In this document: piece after piece, positions 20,431 to 32,410 of the stretch
Numbering within the stretch: position 1 is the stretch's first letter
How the letters are laid out: the number at the start of each line of letters is the position of its first letter
Source of the DNA: Symsagittifera roscoffensis
Taxonomy: Eukaryota > Xenacoelomorpha > Acoela > Convolutidae
Direction of reading: 5' to 3'
NCBI RefSeq assembly: GCF_963678635.1
Contig: NC_087062.1
Coordinates: 89,381,845-89,445,844, forward strand
Length of the DNA: 64,000 nt
Position numbers and translations under genes: made by a program
The notes under the pieces: generated by a model
What the model saw: only the letters and a program-made list of their open reading frames with translations
What the model was told of the DNA's origin: nothing
Database searches by the model: none

Positions 20431-20803
20431 CTTGGGATAGTGGTCTTGGGACAGTGGTCTTGGGACATTGGTCTTGGGACAGTGGTCTTGGGACAGTGGT
20501 CTTGGGACGCTGGTCTTGGGACACTGGTCTTGGGACAGTGGTCTTGGGACAGTGGTCTTGGGACACTGGTCTTGGGACAGTAGTCTTGAGACAGTGGTCT
20601 TAGGACAGTAGTCTTGGGACAGTAGTCTTGGGACAGTAGTCTTGGGACAGTAGTCTTGGGAGAGTAGTCTTGAGACAGTGGTCTTAGGACAGTAGTTTTG
20701 GGACAGTAGTATTGGGACAGTGGTCTTGGGACACTAGTCTTGGGACACTAGTCTTGGGACAGTTGTCTCAGGGCAAGGGTCTTGGGACAGTGGTCTTGGG
20801 GCA
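20431..20803 (+). repeat. 14-bp minisatellite in copy 2 leader
   Basis: About 26 tandem units of consensus CTTGGGACAGTGGT, with variants (CACTGG, CAGTAG, CATTGG). Degenerate CTTGGGACAG traces continue to about 20,900. It is located inside the untranslated leader of the element. The periodic antisense frame over it (20734-20982) is a product of the repeat. Confidence 0.9.
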
Positions 20804-21273
20804 CTAACAAGAAGTTTTGGGACAGCACCGATTAGTCTTGGGACAGTAGAGAGAAAGCTTGGGACAGTACAAAGAAGAGTAGGGTCAGTGACTGGAAGTC
20901 TTGGAACAGAATAAAGAAGGGGGTGACGGTACTTAAGAGTACTAAGACAGTTTGAAGTAACCAATCGCAAAATTAAAAGCAATAGGACTAGTCAGAAAGT
21001 TAAATCGCGATAGATCCGGTACTGTGGGGATCAAGAACATATCGAATTTTCAAAAAAGCTTAGGAAACGTTGTTTTTATTAAATTGTAAACTTCGTTTAA
21101 TTAATTTTGTCGAAAGTGATTTTAACCTTAAAGTAGAATTTTGTATATAGTAAATCTGTAAATAGGAACAATTGTAAATAAAAATAATCAGACGGAGCAG
21201 GGTACCGGTGGCTGAAAAAAAATCTACTGAAGCAAAGACAAAATAAAACTCGTCGCTACGTAAAACGACATCA

Positions 21274-22377
21274 ATGGGCCCAAAGATAACAAAGAAGAAC
21301 TTTTCAGTTAGCATGGTCAACACGAGGAGTAATACAGAGAACAAAAAAAAAGAGGGCATGGAAGGGAGATGAGCAGAACCCGCCATCGAGATTGAACTAG
21401 AGACACCGGACCAGAGTTTGGATGAGGGAGAAAAGAAGACGACGGAGTCAACACCGATGCCGAAAGCAGAAGAACCAAATCCAAAATCCATGGAGTTCTC
21501 GCCGTTAGACAATGTGGAAGACACAACAGGCAAAACGCCAGAAACGGTGAAGGACGAGTCTCAAGCAAAAAGAACGTCTTTCACTGAAAGATTGGCAATA
21601 ATGGTCGGAATGAAGTCGAGAGACGCAGCAGCGGAAGAACCGAAAGCCGAGAAAGGCAAAACACTCGGAACAGTTTCCACGAAAACGAGAGACACCGACC
21701 AAAACGAATACCAGATCAGACCAGGAACAGCAGCCAACAACAGGGCAACAACTGACCATGAAACAACTACTCTTGAGCTAGGCGATTTGATGGCAAAGCT
21801 AGATCAGATCAACAAGAAACTCAAGCACAGCGAAGAGGATGGAGATGTGATAAGGAAAGAATTAAGAAACAACAAACATGAGTACCTGGACAGCTACTTC
21901 AATCTAGCGAAAGCGACAGAGGAAAGGCTTCAGCAGATGTCGGACAAGGTAGATACCATTGATGAAGAGCGAGACAAGAACATCAAAAAAGACATGCAAG
22001 AAATGAAGCAACGATATGACGCAGTGATTAGCCAGTTGGGGAGTTTGGAAACGAGAATGGATACGATGAGTAAGGACCAGGCTGAAAGTTTGTGGGCAAT
22101 ACAGACAAAGTTAGACGTCATCTTGAGGAACTCAACGTCACAGGACAGGCCAGCAGCGGAGCGAACGCAAGGCAATAGAGTTGATTTCATGGAACGACAA
22201 CGGAACAAACGAAAGTCAACTCCGTTACCATTAGCCCGGGATGCCGCGAGTACAGCACCGGGGGGGGGGGGCAAAGCGATTATGAAAAGTGGAACAGCAA
22301 ACACAACGAGTGGTCCAGGGAACTCCACGACTCACAACAACGTGGTGCCAGATGCTATGACGTGGGCAAGCACCTAG
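21274..22377 (+). pseudogene. gag: gag N-terminal region of copy 2 (coiled coil)
   Basis: The in-frame ATG at 21274 is followed by TGA at 21370-21372; the same frame then stays open to TAG 22375-22377 and continues as the capsid. Residues encoded by 21780-22130 are heptad-rich and highly charged (LMAKLDQINKKLKH..., ERLQQMSDKVDTIDEERD...), a probable coiled coil as in copies 1 and 3. A run of ten G lies at 22260-22269. The position before the capsid gives the assignment; sequence similarity to other copies is weak. Confidence 0.7.
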
Positions 22378-22380
22378 GAG

Positions 22381-23350
22381 TTGATGAACAGGACACTAGA
22401 AGCCTTCGCTACGAGGAACACCGACTCGAGCGATGGAGGAGGGGGCAAATCAAGAAAAACTCGAAAAAAGCCAAAAGAATTCAAAGATGATTCGGATGGA
22501 TGTATTGACACTTGGGTAGAAGTTATGAGATTACATATAGAACAAGACTTGAATGACGAGAGACAAGCCTGCACAGCGATACTCAGCAATTTAGAAGGCA
22601 CAGCATTGAAATGCGTGGCTGCGAAGAAGGAAGAGGAACGCAACACTGCGGATAAAGTCTTCGAGATATTGTTAAATCGATTTGGATCAGGCATGAAGGG
22701 TCATCAAGCAACGATGCGATTTGAAAAGAGAAGGCAAAGGGACGACGAATCAATTGATCGGTTCCTGGATGACCTTGAGAGCTTGAGACGAAGGAGTGAC
22801 CCTGAAGAGTCGACAAACAGAAGAAATTTTAGCATCGCCTCGAAGTTCATTGATGGGGTAAAAAGTGACGACTTGAGAACAATGTTAGCAACATACTATA
22901 CATTGTCGAAAGATAGGGCACCGACCCCAGAAGAAATGAGACAGAAGTCAAAAGAGTACATGCTAATGAAACCCAAGAAATACTCGTATTCAGATAACAG
23001 GAATACGCAAGGGGGAAATCAACCACAAAGGTCGTCATGGTACAAGCCCAGAGATGACATGGACAAACGTAGATCATGCGCAGCGGGTCAGCTGATCATC
23101 ACGTGGCGGATTGCACAACATACAAGCAGGGCACGAAGAGTTTGGGATTTGCACCAGATGAGGAGGATATGAGCCAGATGGAGGAACACGAGTTCTATAG
23201 TGGCTTGATCATCAAAACAGGTGCAAGATGCTTCTTCTGCAACCAAGAGGGGCACTTCTGGCTGTCCGTTGTTCTGGGAGGCAGTCAAGAACCAGAGTCA
23301 CCCCAAACACAAGTTGGCGTTAGCAGCGGTGCAGAACCAGAGAAATAGAC
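22381..23350 (+). pseudogene. gag: gag capsid and damaged zinc knuckles of copy 2
   Basis: The capsid block GCIDTWVEVMRLHIEQD, SNLEGTALKC, ILLNRFGSGMKGHQA (22497-22705) matches copies 1 and 3. The frame continues through DDMDKRRSCA, where a few bases are lost and the first CCHC knuckle loses its second Cys. The knuckle remainder is in the frame from 23076. The second knuckle begins CFFCNQEGHF (about 23230-23260) and is split by another frameshift, the rest being read from 23221 in a third frame. The nucleocapsid is therefore non-functional. Confidence 0.82.
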
Positions 23351-24760
23351 AGGGTGAATTTGAAACGAAAAACCTAGAAACACTAAGTGCGGAACTGCCA
23401 ACGAAAACAGTGAAAGCTGTAACGCAAGTTATTAGTGCAATAGAAGCTACGGCCAGGAACGCCCTAGATATAAATTATGAGAAAGTGGCGGCGGAAGCTA
23501 TCAATAAAGTGAAACAGGACCTGGCGGCGAAAGAAATAGAACAACGACTAAAGCAAGAGATCGAAAGACACAAATTGAACGAGGTTTTGGGTTGCTCGCA
23601 GACAATACCAGAGACTGTAGCGGGGTCGACAAAAAGTGGAAACCGCAACACTGTAAAAATGGTGACGGGGAGGCCATTCGGCATAACAAAGATCGGAGCC
23701 AGATTAATGTCAATAATCACCGTGGGCAGCTATGAGGCTACGAGGAACTTGAGCGAACCCAGCGACCAGACAGTAATGTACATTGATGTGTAAGCAGATT
23801 ACTTGATTGGTATAAGCCCACAAACGACTTCTAGAGCATTGAGGGCACTACTCACAAGAGGGGTAGCAAGTCAGTCCGAGTTGATAACAGGTACACAGAG
23901 GCTTATGTTCCGCATGAGGTGATGCTAAATATAGATGGGATCAACATCTATACGAAAACAATGATAAGATGTGATGAAGATCTAGTAGGGCAGATCTAGG
24001 TAGGAAAAGAAGAGTTGAAAGTAAGATCGATCCTGCGCCATGCTTGAGGAAGATGCAATGCACATCGGAACAGATGCAGATGTATCAGCACATGTGCTCG
24101 ACATGAGTGGCAAGAAGACTCAGTTACGCGGGTTACTTGATACGGGAGCGGTCTTCAGTGTTATACCAATCGAAACTTGGGAACGAATGGGCTTCAACAA
24201 AAATGATTTGATTACTTAGAGAACACGGTTGTCAGCAGCAAACAAAGGGGCGCTGCGGGTGCTGGGCAGAACGCCAATAATAGCCCTAAATCTGGGGGAA
24301 CGCAACCTGTGGATGAGCTTTCTCGTGGTAGAAACCTAGATGAGTCTGACCAATTCATTTTAGGCAGAGGCTTCATCAGGAATTTCGATTTTACGATTGA
24401 TCTAAACAACGCAATGTTCAGGATAGGGAACCCGTATAGGAGAAACGCAATTAAACCGGTAAATTTAATAATGGCGAATGAGAACAAAGCACCGGTCTTC
24501 TTGAGTAGGAGGGTGAGACTAAAGGCAAACGAAGCGGCGATCGTAAGCTTGCAAATGAAAAATTACAATGAACTAAGTGACAACAAGCAGGTATGCATAG
24601 TCCCAAATCCATATAGTCAAAGTGCTGCTGTTTTAGGAAGATTCTTCTCGATAACGAAGAGCGGTCTCTGCGTCAGTGTCTTGTTGAATACTCTTGACAT
24701 ATAAATCACGATACAGAGGGGGAGGAAGCTGGGATATGCTTTACCCGTAAAAACTCGATA
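23221..24760 (+). pseudogene. pol: protease region of copy 2
   Basis: Linker (23221-23793), then a retropepsin with LLDTGAVFSVIP (about 24134-24170), stops at about 24219 and 24338, and ILGRGFIRNFDFTIDL in the frame 24309-24704. Several indels and nonsense codons occur between 23790 and 24240. Homology to the protease-RT linker runs to about 24,920 (SETDDGLSSCS), exactly where the large deletion begins. Confidence 0.8.
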
Positions 24761-24895
24761 TGAAATGACTGAAATCCAAAAAAAAATGAAGTTGTTGATT
24801 GTCTCAATCATAGGGATAAAATTTGTATCTTGAGACGATTGAAGAAAATAAAAGGTTCATCGGGTCTTGTGAAATCACTTAAGTCAGAGACAGAC

Positions 24896-24944
24896 GATGG
24901 GCTATCGAGCTGTTCGAAATTTCCTATCGAGCTGTTCGAAAGTG
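24896..24944 (+). other. deletion junction: protease linker joined to accessory region
   Basis: CTATCGAGCTGTTCGAAA occurs twice (about 24902-24919 and 24924-24941) and then switches to accessory sequence GTGAATGGGGGCATGCC. The pol linker motif SSCS lies on the left, the accessory GGMPLLTD on the right. Everything normally between them (RT to the first SGNH domain, more than 8 kb by comparison with copies 1 and 4) is absent. Confidence 0.75.
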
Positions 24945-26178
24945 AATGGGGGCATGCCTCTGTTGACAGACCTGTGCCTGGCAATGAGATCGGACCCCAT
25001 GGGGATACTCCGGGGGCTGGAGGAGGTCGTAACCTGCATTTATGGACCGGCCGTGACATACGCGTTTCCAGATCCTCTGGTGACAGCTTATCGCTACTCC
25101 GTGACACACTTGAGCCTCATAAGTATACCGGATGGGACGACACTCAATTGGTGTCAGCAAGAGGTGCTGAGGGCACAAATGAGAAACACGGTGCTCTTCG
25201 GAAAAGTGAAGGATCCAGAGTTGATGGTGTACAGTTTCCGAGGACAACTGCAGTGTAGGATGGGAGGTAAACGCGAAGGCCCCATCGAAACTTACCCCAA
25301 GTGAGATGAGACAGGAGAGGAAGGAGCTGCATGCAGCAGGCCTGTTGTATGTGGCACTGACGGAATACAAGAAACCGGGTCCAACGACACCATCAACCCT
25401 GTCGGTGGGCACCCCTGGAAATAAAAGAAGCGGCCCTTATCAGTTCAGGAGGATTCTTGAGAGAAGAAGAGTCGAATCAGGAGAGGAAAGTATGGACGAG
25501 ACTCTCAGCGAGGCAGGAGAGGATATGGAAGTGGGAAACACGCCGGAGCCAAAGCCATCAGAGGAGGAATTCACCACTCAAGAACTGTTGAAGGATCTGA
25601 TCGGAGAAAATTGGTCAGACACTGCCACGCCACCTCTGACCTCATCTCCCCGCAAGAATCTAGAGTTGCCACTGACGAGCGGGACTTCTAATATGGGAAT
25701 GATACTCTTGAGCGCAGAAGGAAGGGAGAAGAATACCTTCGAGGGAAACAGGGATATGTTCCTAGGCACTCTGGATGAGGACGCTTGGCGAGAATTCTTG
25801 AGCGATTTCAATCGAGAAGTGAATGGCGAGATCACACTGGATGAGTTCAAGGAAGAACTGTGGGACACAGTGGTGAAGTTCGGAGAGCCTGTCGTGATGG
25901 GGACGGGTCTAGAGGAGAAAGCTAGAGGAGAACTGCTGAGCAAGATGGTCCAGTTGAGAAAGGCATCACGGAAGACCAAAGAAGACGAATGTAAAGACAG
26001 CTCTACTCTGAAACAAAAAAATGTCGATAAAATAATTGAAAGTGTAAAGGGGGATAAGGTCGAAGCTAGTATTATTTTAAAAGTACTAATATCCTTAAGG
26101 CTCGAGCAGGGGGAGGCAAGAGTTGGAAGGGTTGGATGGAGACAAAGATGTCGAATCAGTAATGATAACGGCAACGAC
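24942..26178 (+). pseudogene. duplicated accessory segment of copy 2, first copy
   Basis: Near-identical to 28148-29790. It contains GGMPLLTDLCLAMRSDP, IYGPAVTYAFPD, then after 25302 jumps to MRQERKELHAAGLLYVALTEYK, lacking about 530 bp present at 28410-28942. It retains about 100 bp (25043-25140) that the second copy has lost. The frame from 25306 covers FLGTLDEDAWREFLSDF. The second copy keeps the ancestral order, so this one is the rearranged duplicate. Confidence 0.8.
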
Positions 26179-27608
26179 AACGCGAGCTCGATATGCAGAA
26201 GGGAGCCAGGCCCAAGGAGCGAATGGTCACCGGCTCAAGAGTTGGTGGAAGCTTTGGGTCCTGAGCGAGTGTCACATGAAGACTTAGGTAGACACCAGTG
26301 CGTGGACTGGTTGAAGGCTCACGAGACGCATTTCTCAAGAGCGAAAATAATGGAGACGGCGGATCTGACTGGGATTCCCACAAAATTGGTCATGGGACCC
26401 ATCAATTACAGGCCTCTCAAGTTGCTGGGGAGTCCGGGACTCATAGTGGAGCCCTCCAAACATCGAACGAGCATTGCCAGAATTAGGTTGGCAACTCCAG
26501 CACAGTTGAGGGTCGTGGACAAACTGTTGGACCCAAGGGAAATGGAACTGCCGGATGCCGCTTATGAAGGCACGAGGTTGGCAGACGATCCTAGATACGG
26601 GAAACCCTGCGGGAACACCCAATTGGCCAAGACCTTGCCAGTTTATGACAGAGCAGATCCAGCTGCTGCGAGGGTGGTCATCGTAGCGGGATCGGACTTC
26701 GAAGGAACATCTCCCAAGTTGTTCTGGCCGGAGACTTTGATATACTCACTGCCAGGAGCTGAGCTGAACCAAATGTTAACCTTGGTGGTAGCAATAAAAT
26801 CGGAGATGCCTTGCGAGCCCGAGCTACTACTGTTTGCGGGAATGAATGACCACCTGCATGCGACGGGGTTTCTTGAGCAGCTCAAGAGTGATGAACCGGC
26901 GCCGAAGAGAATCTGGGAAGCTATCCAGACGTTATTTGAAGCGATGAATGAGGTACAGGAGAACGGTACCTCACGATTTGGTTCCAAGACAAGAGTGGTG
27001 TTCACGACCTCCCCAGGGTACGCGAGCATGCCTCCCGCTGTGCAATTTGTATATGCGGTCTTGATCTTAATAGCCGAGGGGAATGGGTGGCGTATCCTGA
27101 TGGCAGCTCCCAATCGAGAGTTGGAGTCGACGAACTGGAGTCGACGTTGAGGCTTCGCAAGTCAGAACTGGCGGCGGCGTGGGCGGATGTGTCCCACGCG
27201 TTGAGGGGCTTCTACGAGTTGGCAGATATCCTCATTGTATTGGACGAGGTCCTCTTGCTGGAGATATCGAACTTCGCCAGACAACTCAAGCTCAGTCCGG
27301 TTATAGGGGACGATCATCCAATAATAACTCACCTGACGGCCAGCCTGTGGTTTCGAAGCATGGAATTGACTATCACAAGCTCCACGAGTATGTCTAGAGG
27401 ACCGAGCAGTGAAAAAAAGAACGTAGCCGCAGCGGAGAAGCAACTGGAGTCGATGGTGTATCGACTGACACAAGAAAGAGGCAGGTGGCCATTCCTGACA
27501 CCGAGGTTGGAAAACGCTACGGAGAAGACGAGGGAGAATGCTCCACCTCTTGTGAAGCAAATCTGGGATTTTCTTGAGGAGCAGCTGGAAGTGGCCGCGA
27601 AAAGGTAA
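26179..27608 (+). pseudogene. second SGNH-like accessory domain of copy 2
   Basis: Frame 25306-27150 continues through this block, then 27087-27608 after a small shift near 27120. The block VVIVAGSDFEGTSPKLFW (about 26678-26730), SLPGAELNQML and FAGMNDHLHATGF (26834-26875) lays out SGNH blocks I-III more recognisably than in copies 1 and 4. TTSPGYASMPPAVQFVYA and MAAPNRELE follow. The GDS serine order is altered (GSD). This supports a degenerate SGNH fold in this position of the polyprotein in all families. Confidence 0.65.
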
Positions 27609-29671
27609 ATGACGGTGACCAGGTTCGTCACAGCTGCCAACGAGGTCACAATTGGAGGATTCTGGAGGGAGCACGCAAAGGGTGAGCTGAAGACGAGGAG
27701 GAATCACGAGATTTTTGAGTTCTTGAGTCCTTGTTGGGGAAAGGAGTTCATGGCTGGAGTGTTTAGTTCAAAGGAGACTATCTTTGGAGCCTTTGTACAA
27801 GAAATCCTGAACATGCCCATCAGCTTGTTATTGGCACTGTACCTGGTTTACCCGGGGTACCTATTCAATATGGGTCCAGCGTACATGTACAGTCGGGGTG
27901 TGGAAACACTCCGGGTTGACGGGTATCTGGCACTGGTGCTCCTGACGCATGGTGAACTGGTGTCATTTCATCATCTAACGAAATATGGGGAGCCCCTGTC
28001 GATGGGAAAAACCCACTCGAGCATTGATACCTATTCATATAAGTGTGCTGCAGGGCTAAAGACGCTGCTAGTGCAGTACCTCCTGATGCAGAACCGACAC
28101 CTGACTGGTGAGGAGAAGAACCCAAATACAAGAGATGAATGGTGGAAAGTGAATGGGGGCATGCCTCTGTTGACAGACCTGTGCCTGGCAATGAGATCGG
28201 ACCCCATGGGGATAAAATGTGGGCTGGAGGAGGTCGTAACCTGCATTTATCACTCAATTGGTCTCAGCAAGAGGTGCTGAGGGCACAAATGAGCAACACG
28301 GTGCTCTTCGGAAAAGTGAAGGATCCAGAGTTGATGGTGTACAGTTTCCGAGCACAACTGCAGTGTAGGATGGGAGGTAAACGCGAAGGCCCCATCGAAA
28401 CTTACCCCAAGTTCTGGAACCTAAATCCCCTGACGGCGAGTGGACAAGAGGTCTTGAGAATTCCCGCATGGAAGAAGAGCTTCGAGTTGGTGAAAAGGGA
28501 GCTAGAGGCAAAACTGGAGAAGGACGTCCTGCCAACAAGCATTCCAGAGTTCCCAACGGTAAGGAGAATGACCCTGGGAATGAACAGTTCCCTGGTGGTC
28601 CCATCCCTGTTCGCGAGAGCAGCGGCGGAAGGGCAGCAGAGGGAATTCACCGATGGCTGGGATACCCTGTTCATCGGCCACACTGCAGCAGTCTATTTTC
28701 ACACCTGTGATATAAAAATAAACTCATGGACGACTCAAGCGAAGAAGATGAGAGGCTCGATGCCCCCGAAACTCGAGGTGCGAGAAGTCTTGAGAACGCT
28801 CGAGCGGGCGGGTCTGGAGAACATGTTGCCGGTGTGGGACGATGGTAGGATGATCGTGGAAAAAGGACACATTGCACTAAAGGACGAGATGAAGTGTGCC
28901 ACGAGAAGATACCGGGCACCTTACGGACTGGAGCAAGTGGAGATGAGACAGGAGGGGAAGGAGCTGGATGCAGCAGGACTGTTGTATGTGGCACTGACGG
29001 AATACAAGCAACCGGGTCCAACGACACCATCACCCCTGTCGGTGGGCACCCCTGGAAATAAAAGAAGCGGCCCTTATCAGTTCAGGAGGATTCTTGAGAG
29101 AAGAAGAGTCGAATCAGGAGAGGAAAGTATGGACGAGACTCTCAGCGAGGCAGGAGAGGATATGGAAGTGGGAAACACGCCGGAGCCAAAGCCATCAGAG
29201 GAGGAATTCACCACTCAAGAACTGTTGAAGAATCTGAGCGGAGAAAATTGGTCAGACACTGCCACGCCACCTCTGACCTCATCTCCCCGCAAGAATCTAG
29301 AGTTGCCACTGACGAGCGGGACTTCTAATATGGGAATGATACTCTTGAGCGCAGAAGGAAGGGAGAAGAATACCTTCGAGGGAAACAGGGATATGTTCCT
29401 AGGCACTCTGGATGAGGACGCTGGGCGACAATTCTTGAGCGATTTCAATCGAGAAGTGAATGGCGAGATCACACTGGATGATTTCAAGGAAGAACTGTGC
29501 GACACAGTGGTGAAGTTCGGAGAGCCTGTCCTGATGGGGACGGGTCTAGAGGAGAAAGCTAGAGGAGAACTGCTGAGCAAGTTGGTCGAGTTGAGAAAGG
29601 CATCACGGAAGACCAAAGAAGACAAATGTAAAGACAGCTCTACTCTGAAACAAAAAATGTCAATAAAATAA
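27609..29671 (+). pseudogene. accessory middle module of copy 2 (second copy of duplication)
   Basis: Frame 27609-28280 carries ISLLLALYLVYPGYLFNMG, LRVDGYLALVLLTHGE and GGMPLLTDLCLAMRSDP, in the order seen in copy 1 (10150-10600). A deletion of about 100 bp at 28245 moves the reading to 28139-29671, which includes IPEFPTVRRMTLGMN, GHTAAVYFHTCD and FLGTLDEDA. The TATGGACGAGACTCTCAGCG stretch and an acidic Ser/Pro/Glu-rich hinge (29100-29290) match copy 1's low-complexity hinge by position only. No known family is recognised. Confidence 0.65.
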
Positions 29672-30097
29672 TTGAAAGTGTAAAGGGGGATAAGGTCGAA
29701 GCTAGTATTATAATTAAAAGTACTAATATCCTTAAGGCTCGAGTTGAAAGGGTTGAATGGAGATAAAGAGGTCGAATCAGTGATGATAATGGCAACGCCC
29801 CCAAGTAAAGACGTGAAGTATCGCAAGAGGAAGAGAGAGGTAGAGGGATTGGGTAGTCCTTCGGCGGATGCGGTCTCCGAGAAAAACCTGAGAGAGAGAG
29901 AGAGGCGGCGCCCATGGTTCTGGCGCGATGCAAGACTGCGGCCTACAAGAGTAATGCTGAGCCCACATGAGGGCTACCCAGCAGAAGGCTAAGATTAACA
30001 AACTAGAATTGGGGAGCCAACTGAAGAAAACTTGGCAGAACTTGTTGAGGGATCATTTTGAAAAAGCGATGAGGACATCCTCATCGGCATCGCCGTT
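29672..30097 (+). pseudogene. degraded accessory segment of copy 2
   Basis: Homology to copy 1 is lost here; the part equivalent to 12180-12900 of copy 1 seems deleted or unrecognisable. A short basic frame (29815-29992; KYRKRKREVEG, LRERERRRPWFWRD) may be a remnant of the basic segment. I can say nothing firm about it. Confidence 0.4.
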
Positions 30098-30988
30098 GTG
30101 ACGACTCCCTTCATCAGAACCCCAGGACAGCTGATGTTCGTGTGGAGCCTGGTGGCAATAGAGTTAGAGACACTGACTTCGTACGACAAGTTGAAATTGG
30201 GAGGCAAAAATCTAGAGGTGTATCAAGTACTGATGCAACACATTGCTAGGGATAATTCAGGCTTGAGTCTGGCAAGGAGGAAAGATGCTACCTGTTTCTT
30301 GAGTTGGATAATGTTGATGATGACTGATAGTACCATCCTAGCATGTCACCAAAGAGCAATCGGAAGTAAGACAGTGGAAAGGAGAGTCTCAGCAGTCATC
30401 TTGCACGTATACCAGAGTACTGGGATAGAAACGGAGGATGGTTCCAGACAATCTCTAGAGAGCCACAGAAAGCTAGATGAGATACGGAGATTTTACAACA
30501 AGAAGTTCGAGGAGGAACACGACGTACACCGCAACTTGGCCTCGTCAGAGGAGCACTCGAGACCCAATAAGAAGGGAGAATTTCAGTACGTGACTGGAGT
30601 AATTGGTATGGCGTACAATCACTTCTTGGACTCAGAGGCCGGAGACGCTCACGGGAACTACAAGGTAGCGGAGCTACTGAAGTTCTGGACAGAGAAAATA
30701 GTGGAAACAGACACAGTGGAGAGAGGGAGACCGAGCTTGGGCTTGATCCTCGAGAAAACGCCAGAGGTGATAAGCGTACCGCGCTCAAGTAAAAGAGTTG
30801 AACTGAAGATGGGTAATGGGAATGGCATGATAATCACGAATCTAGGAGTGGTGTGGAAAATGCTAAGGCCCTCCTGGTGCCCACATCTCCACGCGAGCCT
30901 GATCGAAGAAGTCACGGAGCGAGTGAGGTTAGCACCGACGGAAGATGAAGATCTAGCAACGTTGGGTATAGTGCACAAACTGATCTAA
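30098..30988 (+). pseudogene. accessory large module of copy 2
   Basis: Homologous to 12930-13740 of copy 1: LARRKDATCFLSWIMLMM matches ACAKRRDALCFIRFLIEQ; YVTGVIGMAYNHFLDSE matches YVSGIIGIAYNPFLSED; LKFWTEKIVE matches LRFWTSRIVT; MLRPSWCPHLHA matches MRPSWCPSPNA. 296 codons are intact, with TAA at 30986-30988. The non-ATG beginning shows the frame was part of a longer protein. Conserved hydrophobic and Trp/Cys positions between divergent families argue that the module was under selection. Confidence 0.7.
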
Positions 30989-30994
30989 CCTCAG

Positions 30995-31543
30995 GTGAAG
31001 GAGTCAGGCGAAAAGACGAATAAGCTAGGGTCGGCAAGGAAGATGGAGCCGGGTAGTTGTCTTGGTTCGGCGTGTGGGAGTGGAGAGCACACCTGTGACG
31101 GACGGTCATGCGTTAGGATACAATCCTTCAAAACAGAAGATTTAGTCACTTGGTTTGAAGACATCACAGAGAGGGAGAAGAGTGAAGAAAAGGTAGTGGC
31201 TGAGTGTTACACGAGTACCACTGTGAACATAGCAACAGCTCTGGGGTTCTTCTCAAGGATGTGCAGTCTGCAGTCATTAGAGAGGCTAGAGTCAGAACAC
31301 CACTTTGTGACCGCGTTGAGTGTGGACTCATGGCCCAAGTGCGTAAGGTTGGCTCGGATGTCGCATCACTCACACAGGTTGTTGCGAAAAATCCGAGGAA
31401 CAGTGCCGAGAGAGCAGAGGGATGACTTGAGTAAAATCTGGGGGGAAGAGCTCTTGAGTTTGGAAAGTGAGAACACGAGTGACCACGAGAGACAAAACGT
31501 GATCGGAAAAACCGGTGGGTGGTGCTCCAAATGTGGAGGATAA
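30995..31543 (+). pseudogene. accessory Cys-motif module of copy 2
   Basis: PGSCLGSACGSGEHTCDGRSC (trimmed; about 31047-31112) keeps the CX4CX6CX4C spacing found in copies 1 and 4. TVNIATALGFFSRMCSLQSLERLE and FVTALSVDSWPKCVRLARMS follow, matching VNLVTALGFYSMF and KCVRLTRMS of copy 1. It is in the same frame as the preceding module apart from the TAA. A zinc-binding role is plausible but unproven. Confidence 0.65.
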
Positions 31544-32410
31544 CGATACGATACACGAGAAGATGATGGAGCTCGAACCTCTCCTGGAAGCCTCGGGAGA
31601 GCGCAACCTTAGGAGTATTGAAATCACACATGGGGAATGCCCATGCCACTGTCTGGCACAAACGGTGTGGTATCCGGATCACGCGAATCTCTGCCTAATC
31701 TGGGATGTGGAAGAAATCAGGTCGTTAGGGTTAGGACTGCCCGATCATCAGCAGAAGGTGATCATCTTGGTGGTGAGCACGATGCTGGCTCTACGATGGA
31801 TTGAGAAAATGTAACGAAGTATCGGGAATCAAAGACGCCAACGGCAGAGTCGATTTACGCGATAGATTACAGCAAGAGAGTTGAGTTTTTTGAGACTGCA
31901 TGCAAGGTATTTGCCATACCAATGGAAGTCAGACACGTATGGGGCCGCATAAGGTTCTTTCCTTGGTTTCGAGCGACGTTAACGTCCTGGTTATATATGG
32001 TAACGAAGGATCATATGAGGAAATATAAAAAGGAATATCGACAGTTCCAGGCCGAGATAGGACCGGAAGCCTTCAAGAGAACTCTGCTGATGGCTTCGAA
32101 ATGCAATCACGACCGAAATGCGATCACGATGGGGTGGAAAAGAATTGGTAGAGTGTCCAGAAACAACACCAAGGCGAGTGAGTCGATACTAGAGGAAGAC
32201 TTGGCGAAGACGTGAGAGACGAGGGTGAAGTATTTACCCAATCAAGCGAAGAGATTGCAGGAGCAAAGGGAGTGGATGCGATCCTATGAACAGCTGAAGG
32301 CTTGGGAGGAGATCGTGATTAGCTCCGATGATGAAGAAGCACTGTTGAAACAGATCACGGTGTCAAATACATCTGGGTCTGGTACCTCGAAGGCGAAGAA
32401 CGCGAGGTGA
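31515..32410 (+). pseudogene. accessory C-terminal CHC module of copy 2
   Basis: Three pieces: 31515-31814 (MMELEPLLEASGE, ECPCHCLAQTVWYP, VIILVVSTMLALRWIE), 31922-32215 (MEVRHVWGRIRFFPWFRATLTSWLY, a Lys/Arg-rich tail) and 32225-32410 (an acidic-basic C-terminus with no match in copy 1). The first two align with 14610-15200 of copy 1. TAA at 31812 and TGA at 32213 interrupt them. This is the last coding segment before the 3' UTR. Confidence 0.65.

Noticed and set aside
20431-20900. Repeat array resembling a CRISPR
   Set aside because: Units are 14 bp head-to-tail with no spacers, in an animal-type retroelement leader; it is a minisatellite.
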